Assembly: GCA_963711315.1 (NCBI GenBank)
Contig: CAVQDQ010000002.1
Location: forward strand, 186,001 to 250,000
Length of the DNA: 64,000 bases
Reading direction: 5' to 3'
DNA from: PALSA-612 sp963711315
Lineage (GTDB): Bacteria; Actinomycetota; Thermoleophilia; Gaiellales; Gaiellaceae
Positions 9,116-18,697 of this stretch are shown one piece after another. Positions within the stretch are counted from its first letter, which is position 1. Each line of letters starts with the position of its first letter. The notes beneath the pieces are model-generated. The model was not told where the DNA came from, did no database searches, and was given only the letters and a program-made list of their open reading frames with translations. Made by a program: the position numbers and the translations under genes.

Positions 9116-11016
9116 GTGGAGTTCCGGATTCTCGGGCCGCTCGAGGTGGTCGAGGACGGGCGCCCGCTCGCCCTCGGCAGGCTGAAAGAGCGGATCGTGC
9201 TGGCGGCTCTGCTCCTGCACGCGAACGAGTTCGTGTCGCGCGAGCGCCTGATCGACGAGCTGTGGGGGGTTGCGCCGCCTGCGACGGCGAGAAAGGCCGT
9301 CAACGTCTATATCTCGAAGCTGCGCAAGACGCTCACCCGCGACGGCGACGATCCCATCGCCACCGCGGACGGCGGCTACCGCCTCGTCGTCGACTCCGAT
9401 CTCCTCGACGCAGACCGTATGCGCAGCCTCGTCGCGGAGGCTCGCGTGCAGATGGCCGACGGCGATCCCGAGGCGGCCTCGCGGCTGCTCCAGGACGCGC
9501 TCGCGCTTTGGCGCGGGCCTACGCTGGCCGGGCTCACCCTCGAGTCATTCGGACGGGACGAGGTGGGGCAGCTCGACGAGTTGCGACTGACCGTGCTCAT
9601 GGACCGGATCGATTGCGATGTCGCCCAGGGTCGTCACGAGGACGTGCTCGGCGAACTCCAGGTGCTTGTTCGCGAGCATCCGCTCCGCGAGCGTCTGCGC
9701 GCCCAGCAGATGCTCGCCCTCTACCGCGCCGACCGCCAGGCGGACGCACTCGATGCGTACCAGCAAGCCCGGCACGACCTGATGGACGAGCTCGGAATCG
9801 AGCCCTCCGAGTCACTGCAGCGGCTCCAGCACGCGATCCTACGCCACGACCCCGCGCTCGAGGCGCCCGCCGGGACAGTCGGTGCCAACGGAGCACCCGT
9901 CGCTCCCGCACCCGCCGCCCCCGCGGCGTCGCCCCGCGCACTCGCCCACGGCGACGACCGGCGCTTCGTCGGCGCTACCTCGTCGTAGCCGGGCTCGCGG
10001 CTGTCGCGGCCGTTGCCGCGACCGTCGCCGTCCTCTCGACCCGGAGCGGTGGAGTCAGGCCCCCCTCGAGTCCCGTCTCCTACGTTGGGCCGAACGGCGT
10101 CGCCCGCCTCGACCCGGCCACGGGCAAGGTCGTCTCTGTGGGCGGCGGAGGACTCAAACCCGGGCCGATGGCGGTCATGGGGAATATGCTCTGGATCGGT
10201 ACGCGGGGTAGCTCGCAGATCGGGTTGGCCGACTTGCGTGCCCCGCGGGGAACGCCGCCCTTTTCGGTAGGACCCGGCCTCTCCGACATCGCGGCCGACG
10301 CGGCCGGCAACGTGTGGGTCTCGCGCCGGAAACCCGTCGTCACCTGGATCGGGGACGTGACCTTCAGCACCAGTCTCGACGCAAAGCCGGTGGTGAGCCA
10401 CAAGGACGTCCGAGTTCACCTTCCCGGGGCCGGAGCGGAGGCGGTCGGCGCGGGCTACCTCTGGGTGATCTCCGACCTACCCGGGCGCACCGGCGAATCC
10501 GTCTCCCTCGTCGACGTGCGCCACCGTCGTCTCGCGTCCACCATTCCCCTCGGCCTCCAGACGACCGCGATCGCCTACGGCTACCGCTCCGCCTGGATCG
10601 GCGCCTACGACCCCCAAAGGTCGACTGCCTCTCTAATGAAAGTCAGGCCCGGTTCAGCTCCGATCGAGTCCGTCGAGCTGGAGACCGGGGACGGCGCGGG
10701 CCCGCTCGCCGTCGCCGTCGGAGAAGGAAACGTCTGGGTCGTCACCTCCCGCGGCAATCTCCTCGCAATCGACCCCCGAACGCTGCAGATCGTCCACCGC
10801 ATCCCGATGTCCGCCGAGCTACCGACGCTGCTCGCCGTCGGCGCCGGCTCCGTCTGGACAGCGAACCACGTCAACTATTCGGTCTCCCAGATCGACCCGC
10901 ATACCAACAAGATCGTGCGCACCATCCCACTCGGCAGGTACGACGCCATCCCGTGCGGCATCGAGACGACACACGACGCTGTGTTCGTCGCTACGGGCGA
11001 GTCCAACTGCGGTTGA
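9116..11016 (+). CDS. SARP/BTAD transcriptional regulator fused to TM segment and YVTN/SMP-type beta-propeller
   Basis: The GTG start (FRILGPLEVVEDGRPLALG) opens the usual SARP winged helix (residues ~1-95, with RLIDELWG and AVNVYISKLRKTL). A bacterial transcriptional activation domain follows (~96-245, ALWRGPTLAGLTLESF, ADALDAYQQARHDLMDELGI). After a Pro/Ala linker one indel near 9940-9975 shifts the frame. Then come a membrane helix (LVVAGLAAVAAVAATVAVL) and about six propeller repeats of the type VGEGNVWVVTSRGNLLAIDP. This is a one-component membrane regulator: DNA-binding inside, propeller outside. It lies 10 bases upstream of a sugar-binding protein gene, which may deliver its ligand. 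Confidence 0.8.
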
Positions 11017-11026
11017 AGGAGGTTCG

Positions 11027-12045
11027 ATGATCCGAAAGACAGTCCTCGCATTCGCACTCGCGGTCTCGCTTGCCGCGCTCGCCGCAACCCTCCTCGCCCG
11101 TCCGAGCGGAGCGGCGCACCGAAAGCACACGATTGCGTTTCTCACCTACGCGAACTTCAGGACGGGCAGTAATGAGGCGGCCAAGAGGCTCGGCGTTCGA
11201 ATCCTCTCCCCCGACACCAATTGCCACGGCCCGGGCCTGGGCGTGTGCTCCCCCCAAGATGGGATCAGGCTCTTCGAGTCGATGATCGCCCGCCATGTGA
11301 ATGCCATCGTCGTCGACGGCTTCGACCCCACGCTGAAACCGACCTTCAAGAAAGTCCGGAGAGCCGGGATCCTCCTGATCTCGTCCGGAGACGACATCGC
11401 CGGGAAGCGCAACCTGTGGGTGAGCCAGTCCGACCCGGTGGCCTACGGCGAGGCGCTCGCAGACGCGCTTGCCTCCCGATCGGCAAGAACGGCGAATACG
11501 CGATCCTCGACGAGCAAGGCGAGTACCCCATCGTCCACACCTGGGTAAAGGTCGTCGAGCACTACATCCCCAGGGCGTATCCGAAGATGAAGCTGGACGG
11601 AGTGCAGACGGAGACCGGCGGCGGCGACCAGAACGAGGTCGACGCGGTCAAGGGCTTCATGGCGACCCACCCGAACCTCAAAGGCCTGATCGGCATCGTC
11701 CCGACCGAGGCGTACATGGCCGGAGAAGCGATCACTCAGGCAGGCAGGATCGGCCAGGTCTTCTCCGCCGGTAACGGTGGCAACAGCCTCTCCGACCCCA
11801 GCTCCTCGGATACGTCCGAACCGCGCCGCCGAGCCGTGTACGCGAGCGACCTGATCAAGCAGGGCTACCTCACCGTCTGGGCGGCGAACTACCTGCTCAC
11901 GGGACACCGCTTCAGGCCCGGGGCCTACCAGGTCGGCGGGCCGATCGACCGCGTCTGGTACTACGCGAAGCACCAGGAGCTGCGGGTCGGCCAGCCGCTC
12001 ACCATCACCAAGGAGAACGTCGACAAGTACGCGAACGAGTTCTAG
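11027..12045 (+). CDS. Periplasmic sugar-binding protein (RhaS/RbsB-like, type 1 PBP), one frameshift
   Basis: A Sec signal peptide (TVLAFALAVSLAALAATLLA) is followed by a type 1 periplasmic-binding fold: HTIAFLTYANFRTGSNEAAK, HVNAIVVDGFDPTLKP, AGILLISSGDD, then after an indel near 11478 NGEYAILDEQGEYPIVHTW, LKGLIGIVPTEAYMAGEAI and IKQGYLTVWAANYLLTGHRF. The total is about 340 residues, normal for the family. No permease or ATPase gene is nearby. It is co-directional with, and 10 bases after, the membrane SARP-propeller regulator, so a sensory role rather than transport is plausible (inference). Confidence 0.8.
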
Positions 12046-12185
12046 CCGGACTGCGCTCTCCACAAACATCGTGCGAAATCACCGGGATCCGGGCAACACC
12101 TCGCGCGGAGGAGGTCTTCGCGAGCGCGATATCAGCCTCGGCTGCAAGCGTTCTGCAAGCATCGCGCTTCCGCAGCGATGTCACC

Positions 12186-12259
12186 GTGTTCCGCCTAAAC
12201 GCAGCGTTCGTGCGTGAAATGGCTCTGAACCAGCGTTTAGGCGGAATGAGGCGGAACAC
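12186..12259. repeat. Nested inverted repeats in intergenic region next to tRNA fragment
   Basis: TTCCGCCTAAACGC (12189-12202) is repeated perfectly inverted as GCGTTTAGGCGGAA (12233-12246). A second, overlapping pair is GTGTTCCGCC (12186-12195) with GGCGGAACAC (12250-12259). Just upstream CTGCAAGC occurs twice (12138-12160 region), and CATCGC/GCGATG flank a short loop near 12162-12180. No gene covers 12046-12437. The arrangement resembles arm-type or core sites of a recombinase, or an operator; a plain terminator is less likely because no T-run follows. Confidence 0.5.
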
Positions 12260-12276
12260 GTATACATAAGCGAGGC

Positions 12277-12348
12277 GGCTCATAACCCGGAGGCGGCGGG
12301 TTCAAATCCTGCCCCTGCTACCTCGAAAGGCCCCGGAAACGGGCCTTT
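12277..12348 (+). repeat. Duplicated 3' half of tRNA-fMet plus terminator (putative att site of a genomic island)
   Basis: This segment aligns with 5143-5215 (anticodon loop to the end of the terminator) with five mismatches and one single-base gap over 73 positions. Similarity stops abruptly at the anticodon stem on the 5' side. The copy is not a functional tRNA: it lacks the 5' half, and its T-stem has a weakened pair. Direct repeats of a tRNA 3' end are the normal footprint of site-specific integration. They bracket about 7.1 kb that carries the acetylation cassette, SARP-propeller and binding-protein genes. No integrase gene is visible between them. Confidence 0.75.
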
Positions 12349-12467
12349 CGCTTCGGCACACCTAGTGCTGTCATTTCCTGTGCCGACCTGGGAGAATCGC
12401 GCCAACCGACCTGACAACGGCCGAACCGCTGGCCGGCATGGCGTTCAACGATCGGAGAGGGGCAGCG

Positions 12468-13463
12468 ATGGCGCACCATTACTCAGGGCCGGATTTCTCA
12501 TTCCCGCACGGAGACGCTCGCGTCGACCACTGTGACCTGTTTGTCTTCCCTGCCCCAGAGGGCACGATGAGGTCCATCGTCGCGATCGACGTGCACCCCT
12601 CGGATGGGATCAATCCCGAAGGGCCGACGACGACGGAACCGTTTGCGCCCGAGGCAATCTATGAGCTCAAGGTCGACACGAACGGCGACGGCATCGCCGA
12701 AGTCGCCTTCCGGGGCCGCGTCTCGGTAACAGACGGCGCGCAGTTCGCGACGGTGCGCCGCGTCGAGGGCGCAGAAGCAGCCGGGGCGGAAGAGTGCGGC
12801 GAGATCGTGGTCGCGGACGCGCCGGTGTCGACAGGCTCGGAGGCTCAGGTCACTGAGGCGGGGGAGTACCGATTCTTCGCCGGGTGGCGGAGCGACCCGT
12901 TCTTCTTCGACGCAGCGGGCGCACTGAACGACTTTCAGTTCACCGGCGATGATTTCTTCGCCGACAAGGATGTCTGCAGCTTCGTGTTCGAGATGCCGAA
13001 CGACGCGCTGGGATCGTCGGGCCAAGTCACGATGTGGCACAGGACGCTCGTCCCCAACGGTGACGGGGACGCGGGTTGGCGGCAGGCGGATCGCGGCGCA
13101 AGGCCTTCGCAGACAGTCTTCTTCAATCCGGGTGAGGAAAAGGCGGTGTACCTCGCGGGTGAGCCCTCGACCGACGACCGCTTCGTCGACAGCTTCGCGC
13201 ATGTCCTCGAGCACGCGGGCGGGTACTTGCCGGAGGAGGCGAAGCGCGTGGCGCGGACGCTGCTGCCAGACGTCCTGCCATACAAACCTGGACGTCCGGC
13301 CGGCTATCCCGAGAACGGACGTACCTTGACCGACGACGTGGGCGACCATTTCCTCACGCTCTTCACGAACGGGAAGGTGACGGGGGACGGCGTAGGCCCG
13401 CACGGCGATCTGCAGTCGGAGTTCCCATACCTCGGGCCGCCGCACGCCTCATACGATCACTAG
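12468..13463 (+). CDS. DUF4331 family protein
   Basis: About 331 residues. The ATG at 12468 (AHHYSGPDFSFPHGDARVDH) is preferred over the one at 12438 because GGAGAGGGG lies just before it. The N-terminal H-x-S-G-P-D ... P-x-G-D-x-R-x-D-x-x-D-L-F-V-F pattern, the calcium-like DTNGDGIAEVAF segment, and DPFFFDAAG, PNGDGDAGWRQADR and RVARTLLPDVLPY mark the DUF4331 family. Members are secreted or cytosolic beta-rich proteins of unknown function. No signal peptide is seen here. It stands alone, downstream of the tRNA-derived repeat. Confidence 0.8.
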   Translation: MAHHYSGPDFSFPHGDARVDHCDLFVFPAPEGTMRSIVAIDVHPSDGINPEGPTTTEPFAPEAIYELKVDTNGDGIAEVAFRGRVSVTDGAQFATVRRVEGAEAAGAEECGEIVVADAPVSTGSEAQVTEAGEYRFFAGWRSDPFFFDAAGALNDFQFTGDDFFADKDVCSFVFEMPNDALGSSGQVTMWHRTLVPNGDGDAGWRQADRGARPSQTVFFNPGEEKAVYLAGEPSTDDRFVDSFAHVLEHAGGYLPEEAKRVARTLLPDVLPYKPGRPAGYPENGRTLTDDVGDHFLTLFTNGKVTGDGVGPHGDLQSEFPYLGPPHASYDH

Positions 13464-13678
13464 CGAGCGACGCTGCCCCGTCGCGGCCGCCGCTGAAGTA
13501 GGGCTCGAGTAGCCCCTCCGGCGCTGTCTCCAGCGTGGCTGTCGGAGGCGTGCCCGATCGTGAACGGCCTATTACCGTCCCTTGCACAAGCTCGGGGTGC
13601 AGAGCCGAATTCGTCACTGTCTGGAAGCGGCATGTCTACGCTGGTACTGTCGGCTCAGGGAAACGGCGGGGAGTCAAG

Positions 13679-16600
13679 ATGGAATACCGAGTGCTGGGGT
13701 CGCTGGAGGTGCTCGACCGCGGCGGGCACCGGCTTCCGCTCGGCGGCGCGCGGCAGCAGACCGTCCTCGCCTCGCTCCTGCTTCGCGCCGGCCGGACCGT
13801 TCCCCTGGAGCGCCTGGTCGACGAGCTCTGGGAGAAGCCTCCCCAGAAGGCGGCAAAGACCGTCCAGGTCTACGTCTCGCGGCTGCGTCACGAGCTCGAG
13901 CCGCGCGCGATCGAGAGTAGGCCCGGCGGCTACGCGCTCGTGCTGGATGGAGACAAGCTCGATCTCGCCGAGTTCGAGCAGATCGCGGCCGAGGGGCGTG
14001 CGGCCCTGGCCGCGGGGGACTTCGAGCGGGCAGCGGAGCTATTGCACGACGCGCTCGCGCTCTGGCGCGGGCCTGCGCTGTCCGGTCTGACCTCGGACGC
14101 CCTCCGGAGCGAGGCCGAGCACCTCGAGGAGATGCGGCTGCAAGTGCTGGAGGACCGGCTCGAGGCAGATCTCGGCCGAGGCCTTGCGCGCGAGGTCGTT
14201 GCCGAGCTCCAGCCCCTCGTGGCCGAGCACCCGTTCCGCGAGCGGCTGCGGGCCCAGCTGATGCTCGCGCTCTACCGAGCCGGAGGGCGGAGCGACGCCC
14301 TCGAGGTCTACCGCGAGACGCGCGCGCTGCTCGCCGACGAGCTCGGCCTCGAGCCGAGTGAAGAGCTGCGGGAGCTCGAGCGCAGGATGCTCGCGCGCGA
14401 TCCGGAGCTCGAGTCCGTCCCAAGCGAGCTCCCGATTCCGGCCGACCCGATCGGTGTGCCGCCTCTGCGAGAACCCGTCCGCGCGCGGCGGCCGACGACT
14501 GTCGTTTTCGCGGACGTCGTCGATTCCACCGCCCTCGGAGAGCTCCTCGATCCGGAGTCGGTGCACAGGATCCTGGAGCGGTTTTCGGGCATCGCACAGA
14601 CGATCCTCGGGCGTCACGGCGGTGAGATCGAGAAGTTCATCGGCGACGCCGTCGTTGGGTTCTTCGGGCTGACTGAGCTCCACGAAGACGACGCGCTGCG
14701 AGCCGTGCGTGCGGCGGTCGAGCTACGCGACGCGGTGGCGGCACTCAGCGAGGAGTTGGTGCGGTCGAGCGGAATCGAGTTCGCCGTCAGTATCGGCGTG
14801 AACTCCGGCGACGTCTTTGTCGGCGGCGGAGAGGGGCGGGAGATCTTCGCTACCGGCGATTCCGTCAACGTCGCCGCGCGGCTGGAGCAAGGGGCGGAGG
14901 CGTGGGAGATCCTGCTCGGCGACCGCACATACCGGCTGGTCGAGGCGGACGTTCGCGCGGAACCGCTGGAGCCATTGGAAGTCAAGGGTCGCTCGGCAGC
15001 CGTGCAGGCGTGGAGGCTGCTCGAATTGGCCAAGCCCGAACAAGCCGCGGCACCGACGACGCCGTTCGTCGGCCGGAAGCGAGAACAGGACGCGCTTCGA
15101 GAGGCCTTCGCACGGTCGCGTGAGCTGCAGGCGTGCAGGCTCTCCACGATCGTCGGGCCAGCAGGAATCGGGAAGAGTCGCATCGCGCGCGAGCTGGTCG
15201 CGGAGGCCCGTCAGGCAGCCACGGTGGCTGTCGGCCGCTGCCTCTCGTACGGGGAAGCCATCACCTACCACCCGTTGATCGAGATCGTTCGGCAGCTTGC
15301 CGGAGAGGACCCTGACGAAGGCATCACAAAGCTGATGGGCGCCGGCGGGGACTCCGAGCTTGTCGCACGACGGATGCGAGGCCTTGTCGGCTTGTCCGAC
15401 GAGACTGCGCCAGCGGAGGAGACGTTCTGGGCGGTGCGGAAGCTACTCGAGGCCGCCGCCGCAGAGCGTCCGCTGATCGTCGTCTTCGAAGACGTGCATT
15501 GGGCCGAGGCCCTACTACTCGACCTGATCGAGTATCTCGTCGGCTTTTCCACTGGAAAGGCGATCTTCGTGCTCTGCCTTGCACGCCCGGAGCTCCTGGA
15601 AACCCGCCCGTCATGGGCTGTCGAAGACGGGACCAGATCGGTGGTGACCTTGGAGGCGCTGCCCGAGGCCGACGCACGGAGGCTCGTCGAGTCGCTCACC
15701 TCAGGCGAGGTGGGGCCGCGTGAGACGGCTCGGATCGTTCGGACGGCCGAGGGCAACCCGCTGTTTCTCGAGCAGCTCGTCGCTACCGGCGAGGAACGCG
15801 GCGAGACGGCGACCCTGCCCCCGACCATCCAGGCCGTGCTGGCCGCCCGTATCGCCGGCCTCGATCCCGCAGAGCGCACGGTGCTCGAGCGAGCCTCGGT
15901 GGCAGGCCGGAACTTCACGTGGAGCTTGGTCGCCGCGCTTCTATCGGAGGGCGAGCGTCGTACTCTCGGCGAGCACCTGATGATGCTCGTCCGCAGACAG
16001 CTGATCCAGCCGAACCCTTCTGCCTCGTCGGTTGGGGACGCGTTCAGATTCACGCACGTGCTGATCCAGGAGGCGGCGTACGAGGGCGTGCCCAAAGAAG
16101 TGCGCGCAGACCTGCATGAGCGCCTGGCCAGGCGGCTTGAATCGAACTCGGAGGGCGAGGACGAGATCGTCGGTTTCCATCTCGAGCAGTCGTACCGCTG
16201 CCGCGCCGAGCTTGGCCTGGTCGGCGAGCGCGAGCGACAGCTCGCCGCCGAGGCAACTGCGCGGCTCGAGGCGGCCGGCCACAAGGCCTTCGTGCTCGGA
16301 GACCCGCAAGCCTGCGGAAACCTTCTCGGACGGGCAGCGTCGCTCCTCCCGCCGGACGACCCGACCCGGCTTGCTTTGCTGCCCACGCTCGGGGCCGCGC
16401 TCCTCGAAGCCGGCCAGCTGGCGGAAGCTGACCGTATCCTCACCGAGGCAATCGAGCGATCGGTGGGTGACGAGCTGCTCCACGCGCGGGCACGCGTCGA
16501 GGAGCAGCTCGTCCGCCTGCAGACGCATACCGGCGCGATCGCCGATGTGCAACGCGTGGCGGATGCCTGCTTGGACGTCTTCGAGAAGCATGCAGACGAC

Positions 16601-17482
16601 TTTGGTCAGATTCGGGCCTGGTCACTGAAAGCATTCAGCTCATGGATCGCCGGCCAGGGCGCAAAGGCGGACGAGGCATGGCGGCGCGGTGCGGAGCACG
16701 CGCGGCGCGCGGGTGAACGGCGGGAGCTGTTCGAGATCCTCGACTGGCGCGCGTCGGCTGCTGTCTTCGGCCCGACGCCCGTGGACGAGGCGATCCAGTT
16801 GTGTCTCGACATCCGCGAGCAGGTTCGAAGCAGCCCGGTTGCGGTGGCCGAGACACTCCACCCGCTCGCGGTGCTTCACGCCATGCGGGGGGAGTTCGAA
16901 GACGCTCGCTCGCTCGTTCGCGAGGGGAACGCGATCATCGAGGATCTGGGCCGCATGTACTCGGCCGGACTCTCACATCACGAGGCGTTGGTGGAGATGC
17001 TCGCGGGACAACCCGACGTGGCCGAGGACAGGCTCCGGCGAGCCTACGAGACGCTCGATGAGATGGGCGAGAAGACGCTGCTGGCAACGACCGCCGCGAT
17101 GCTCGCCCAGGCAATCTACGCCCAGGATCGTCCACAGGAGGCCTGGCGCTTCTGCGAGGTTAGCCGCGGGGCCGCCGCAGACGAGGACCTGTCTGCCCAG
17201 GTCGTCGGTCGCGGCACGAGCGCGAAGATCCTCGCACGGCAAGGACGCGGAGACGAGGCTGAGGCTCTCGCTCGAGAGGCCGTCGAGCTCGCTGCGAGCA
17301 CGGACTTCCTCACGCACCACGGTCAAGCGTTCCTCGACCTCGCCGAGGTGCTGCAGCTGAACAATGTCGCAGAGGAGGCGGAGTCCGCTCTCCGTGCGGG
17401 GCTGGAGCTGTACGAACAAAAGGGGGACATCGTCTCCGCGGAGCGCGCCCGGGTGCGCATCGAGCAGGTGTGCTCAGCTTGA
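13679..17482 (+). CDS. Giant SARP regulator with class III cyclase, AAA/STAND ATPase and TPR domains
   Basis: About 1,267 residues, intact. The start ATG (EYRVLGSLEVLDRGGHRLP) follows GGCGGGGAG. Domains in order: SARP winged helix (1-90); BTAD (95-245); class III adenylate/guanylate cyclase (~272-440) with metal motif VVFADVVDST, EKFIGDAVVGFF carrying the second Asp, and NVAARLE of the transition-state pair, so all key residues are present; STAND/AAA ATPase with Walker A VGPAGIGKSRI (~491) and Walker B VVFEDVHWAE; and a C-terminal TPR region (~800 to end). It is a soluble signalling hub that may make cyclic nucleotide and bind DNA in one chain. Neighbours give no direct target. Confidence 0.85.
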   Translation: MEYRVLGSLEVLDRGGHRLPLGGARQQTVLASLLLRAGRTVPLERLVDELWEKPPQKAAKTVQVYVSRLRHELEPRAIESRPGGYALVLDGDKLDLAEFEQIAAEGRAALAAGDFERAAELLHDALALWRGPALSGLTSDALRSEAEHLEEMRLQVLEDRLEADLGRGLAREVVAELQPLVAEHPFRERLRAQLMLALYRAGGRSDALEVYRETRALLADELGLEPSEELRELERRMLARDPELESVPSELPIPADPIGVPPLREPVRARRPTTVVFADVVDSTALGELLDPESVHRILERFSGIAQTILGRHGGEIEKFIGDAVVGFFGLTELHEDDALRAVRAAVELRDAVAALSEELVRSSGIEFAVSIGVNSGDVFVGGGEGREIFATGDSVNVAARLEQGAEAWEILLGDRTYRLVEADVRAEPLEPLEVKGRSAAVQAWRLLELAKPEQAAAPTTPFVGRKREQDALREAFARSRELQACRLSTIVGPAGIGKSRIARELVAEARQAATVAVGRCLSYGEAITYHPLIEIVRQLAGEDPDEGITKLMGAGGDSELVARRMRGLVGLSDETAPAEETFWAVRKLLEAAAAERPLIVVFEDVHWAEALLLDLIEYLVGFSTGKAIFVLCLARPELLETRPSWAVEDGTRSVVTLEALPEADARRLVESLTSGEVGPRETARIVRTAEGNPLFLEQLVATGEERGETATLPPTIQAVLAARIAGLDPAERTVLERASVAGRNFTWSLVAALLSEGERRTLGEHLMMLVRRQLIQPNPSASSVGDAFRFTHVLIQEAAYEGVPKEVRADLHERLARRLESNSEGEDEIVGFHLEQSYRCRAELGLVGERERQLAAEATARLEAAGHKAFVLGDPQACGNLLGRAASLLPPDDPTRLALLPTLGAALLEAGQLAEADRILTEAIERSVGDELLHARARVEEQLVRLQTHTGAIADVQRVADACLDVFEKHADDFGQIRAWSLKAFSSWIAGQGAKADEAWRRGAEHARRAGERRELFEILDWRASAAVFGPTPVDEAIQLCLDIREQVRSSPVAVAETLHPLAVLHAMRGEFEDARSLVREGNAIIEDLGRMYSAGLSHHEALVEMLAGQPDVAEDRLRRAYETLDEMGEKTLLATTAAMLAQAIYAQDRPQEAWRFCEVSRGAAADEDLSAQVVGRGTSAKILARQGRGDEAEALAREAVELAASTDFLTHHGQAFLDLAEVLQLNNVAEEAESALRAGLELYEQKGDIVSAERARVRIEQVCSA

Positions 17483-17506
17483 GACACGACGAACCGGAGG
17501 TGGAAG

Positions 17507-18029
17507 ATGGCTGCTGGACGATTCGACCGGAGACTGCCGCTGCCGAAGCAGGGCCGCGTCCCGATCAAGGGGCCGTTTAACCCGCAGGACCGCGCAGTCG
17601 ATGCGGCCAAGGTCCTGTTCCTGATCGTGCAGGGCGAGGACCAGGACGCCGTGATCGTCAACGGCGAGGGCACGTGGCACCGCAAGGACGGCAACGAGTG
17701 GCGCGGGACGGCCCCTCGGAGGGGACCTCGCGTTGGGGGCAACGGAATGGGAGCGCTTCGGAAGGGGCTCGCCCGCGGCATCGCGAGTCTCGGTCGTCAT
17801 CAAGCCGGCCATGGTCTTCGACGGCGGACGCAGGTTCGAACCGCCGGCGATCGAAACCCTCACCTGGTGCGCCAACTTCCACTTCGTTGAAACCCTCAGC
17901 GACGCTCCCCTGATCTGGCTCTGCCAACTTGGCTCGGGGCGGTCAGGTCAGGAGTTCGCGGACGGCGATCGGCTTCTCGCTGACACGCACCAGATCACCA
18001 TGTCGAGGATTCGCACCTCGGTGAGGTGA
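17507..18029 (+). CDS. Hypothetical protein, one frameshift
   Basis: A ribosome site (GGAGGTGGAAG) precedes ATG 17507. The first frame reads AAGRFDRRLPLPKQGRVPIK ... AAKVLFLIVQGEDQDAVIVN with WHRKDGNEWRG. An indel near 17715-17725 moves the coding to GDLALGATEWERFG ... SVVIKPAMVFDGGRRFEPPA. The end is uncertain: the continued frame runs to 18029 and overlaps the 3' end of the convergent DUF6308 gene, and another indel could stop it near 17890. I recognise no family. It may be co-transcribed with the large SARP-cyclase gene 24 bases upstream. Confidence 0.5.
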
Positions 18030-18577
18030 TGCCCTCGGCGCGCGAGTTGTCGCCGAATCTCGTGCAGGGCGGAGCGGTTGCGATCGAGCTCGCGTTTGTA
18101 GCTGCGGACGAGCGCGGTCGCGCGCTCACCGAACGAGGTCGAGGAGCGTGGCCCCGGATCGTCCCCTGCCAAGTGAGCCTGGACGACGCTGTCGAGCATC
18201 GGGATCAGCGCCGGGCGCTTCGGGTGCAGGGCCTTTGTCATCTTCGAGAAGCCGACTCCGCGGATGTCGGCGAAGCAGTCGAAGAGTTGCGTCAGCGGGA
18301 TCCACGGGATCGAGCTCGTTGCGTCGGTCAGTGAGGCGCCGGAGTCGATGTCACGCAAGGCACGTTCGATCTCGGCCCGACGCTCGAGAATCGCTGCCTT
18401 CTCGCTCGCCGAGATGCGGGCACCGCCTCGGTTTGCCCGCTTGAGGTCGCTCTCGTCGAACGACGCCGGCCCTGAGGGGTCATACGTCTCGTAACTCGCA
18501 TACGCCTCCAGGAACTCGAGCGCAAGTTCGAGTGGACCCTCGACCTCGACACCACCCCGAAGAATGAGCGTGCTCAT
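17948..18577 (-). CDS. DUF6308 family protein
   Basis: 209 residues, helical. Recognisable features are YETYDPSGPASFDESDLKRA near the N-terminus, the central GVGFSKMTKALHPKRPALIPMLDSVV segment (positions ~110-135, split here by a helix-hairpin-helix-like GVGxxKxxK) and the C-terminal RGHHLTEVRILDMVIW. These match the DUF6308 family of actinobacterial proteins of unknown function. The GVG-x-x-K motif is reminiscent of DNA-binding helix-hairpin-helix elements; a nucleic-acid role is speculation. The last ~80 bases overlap the convergent hypothetical gene. Confidence 0.7.
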   Translation of the reverse strand: MSTLILRGGVEVEGPLELALEFLEAYASYETYDPSGPASFDESDLKRANRGGARISASEKAAILERRAEIERALRDIDSGASLTDATSSIPWIPLTQLFDCFADIRGVGFSKMTKALHPKRPALIPMLDSVVQAHLAGDDPGPRSSTSFGERATALVRSYKRELDRNRSALHEIRRQLARRGHHLTEVRILDMVIWCVSARSRSPSANS

Positions 18578-18697
18578 GTGCGACGTAGTAGTAGCGACGG
18601 CGGGTGGGACGACGTTGATGTTCGTTGGTGAGATGCAGGGATGGTGCGAGGTGGAACTGTGAGATCACACGGGACTACTAGGCGGTTTTGATTTGCG

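Noticed and set aside
13501..13515. GGGCT-AGCCC hairpin downstream of the DUF4331 gene as a terminator
   Set aside because: Only a 5-bp stem with no T-run; too weak to support.
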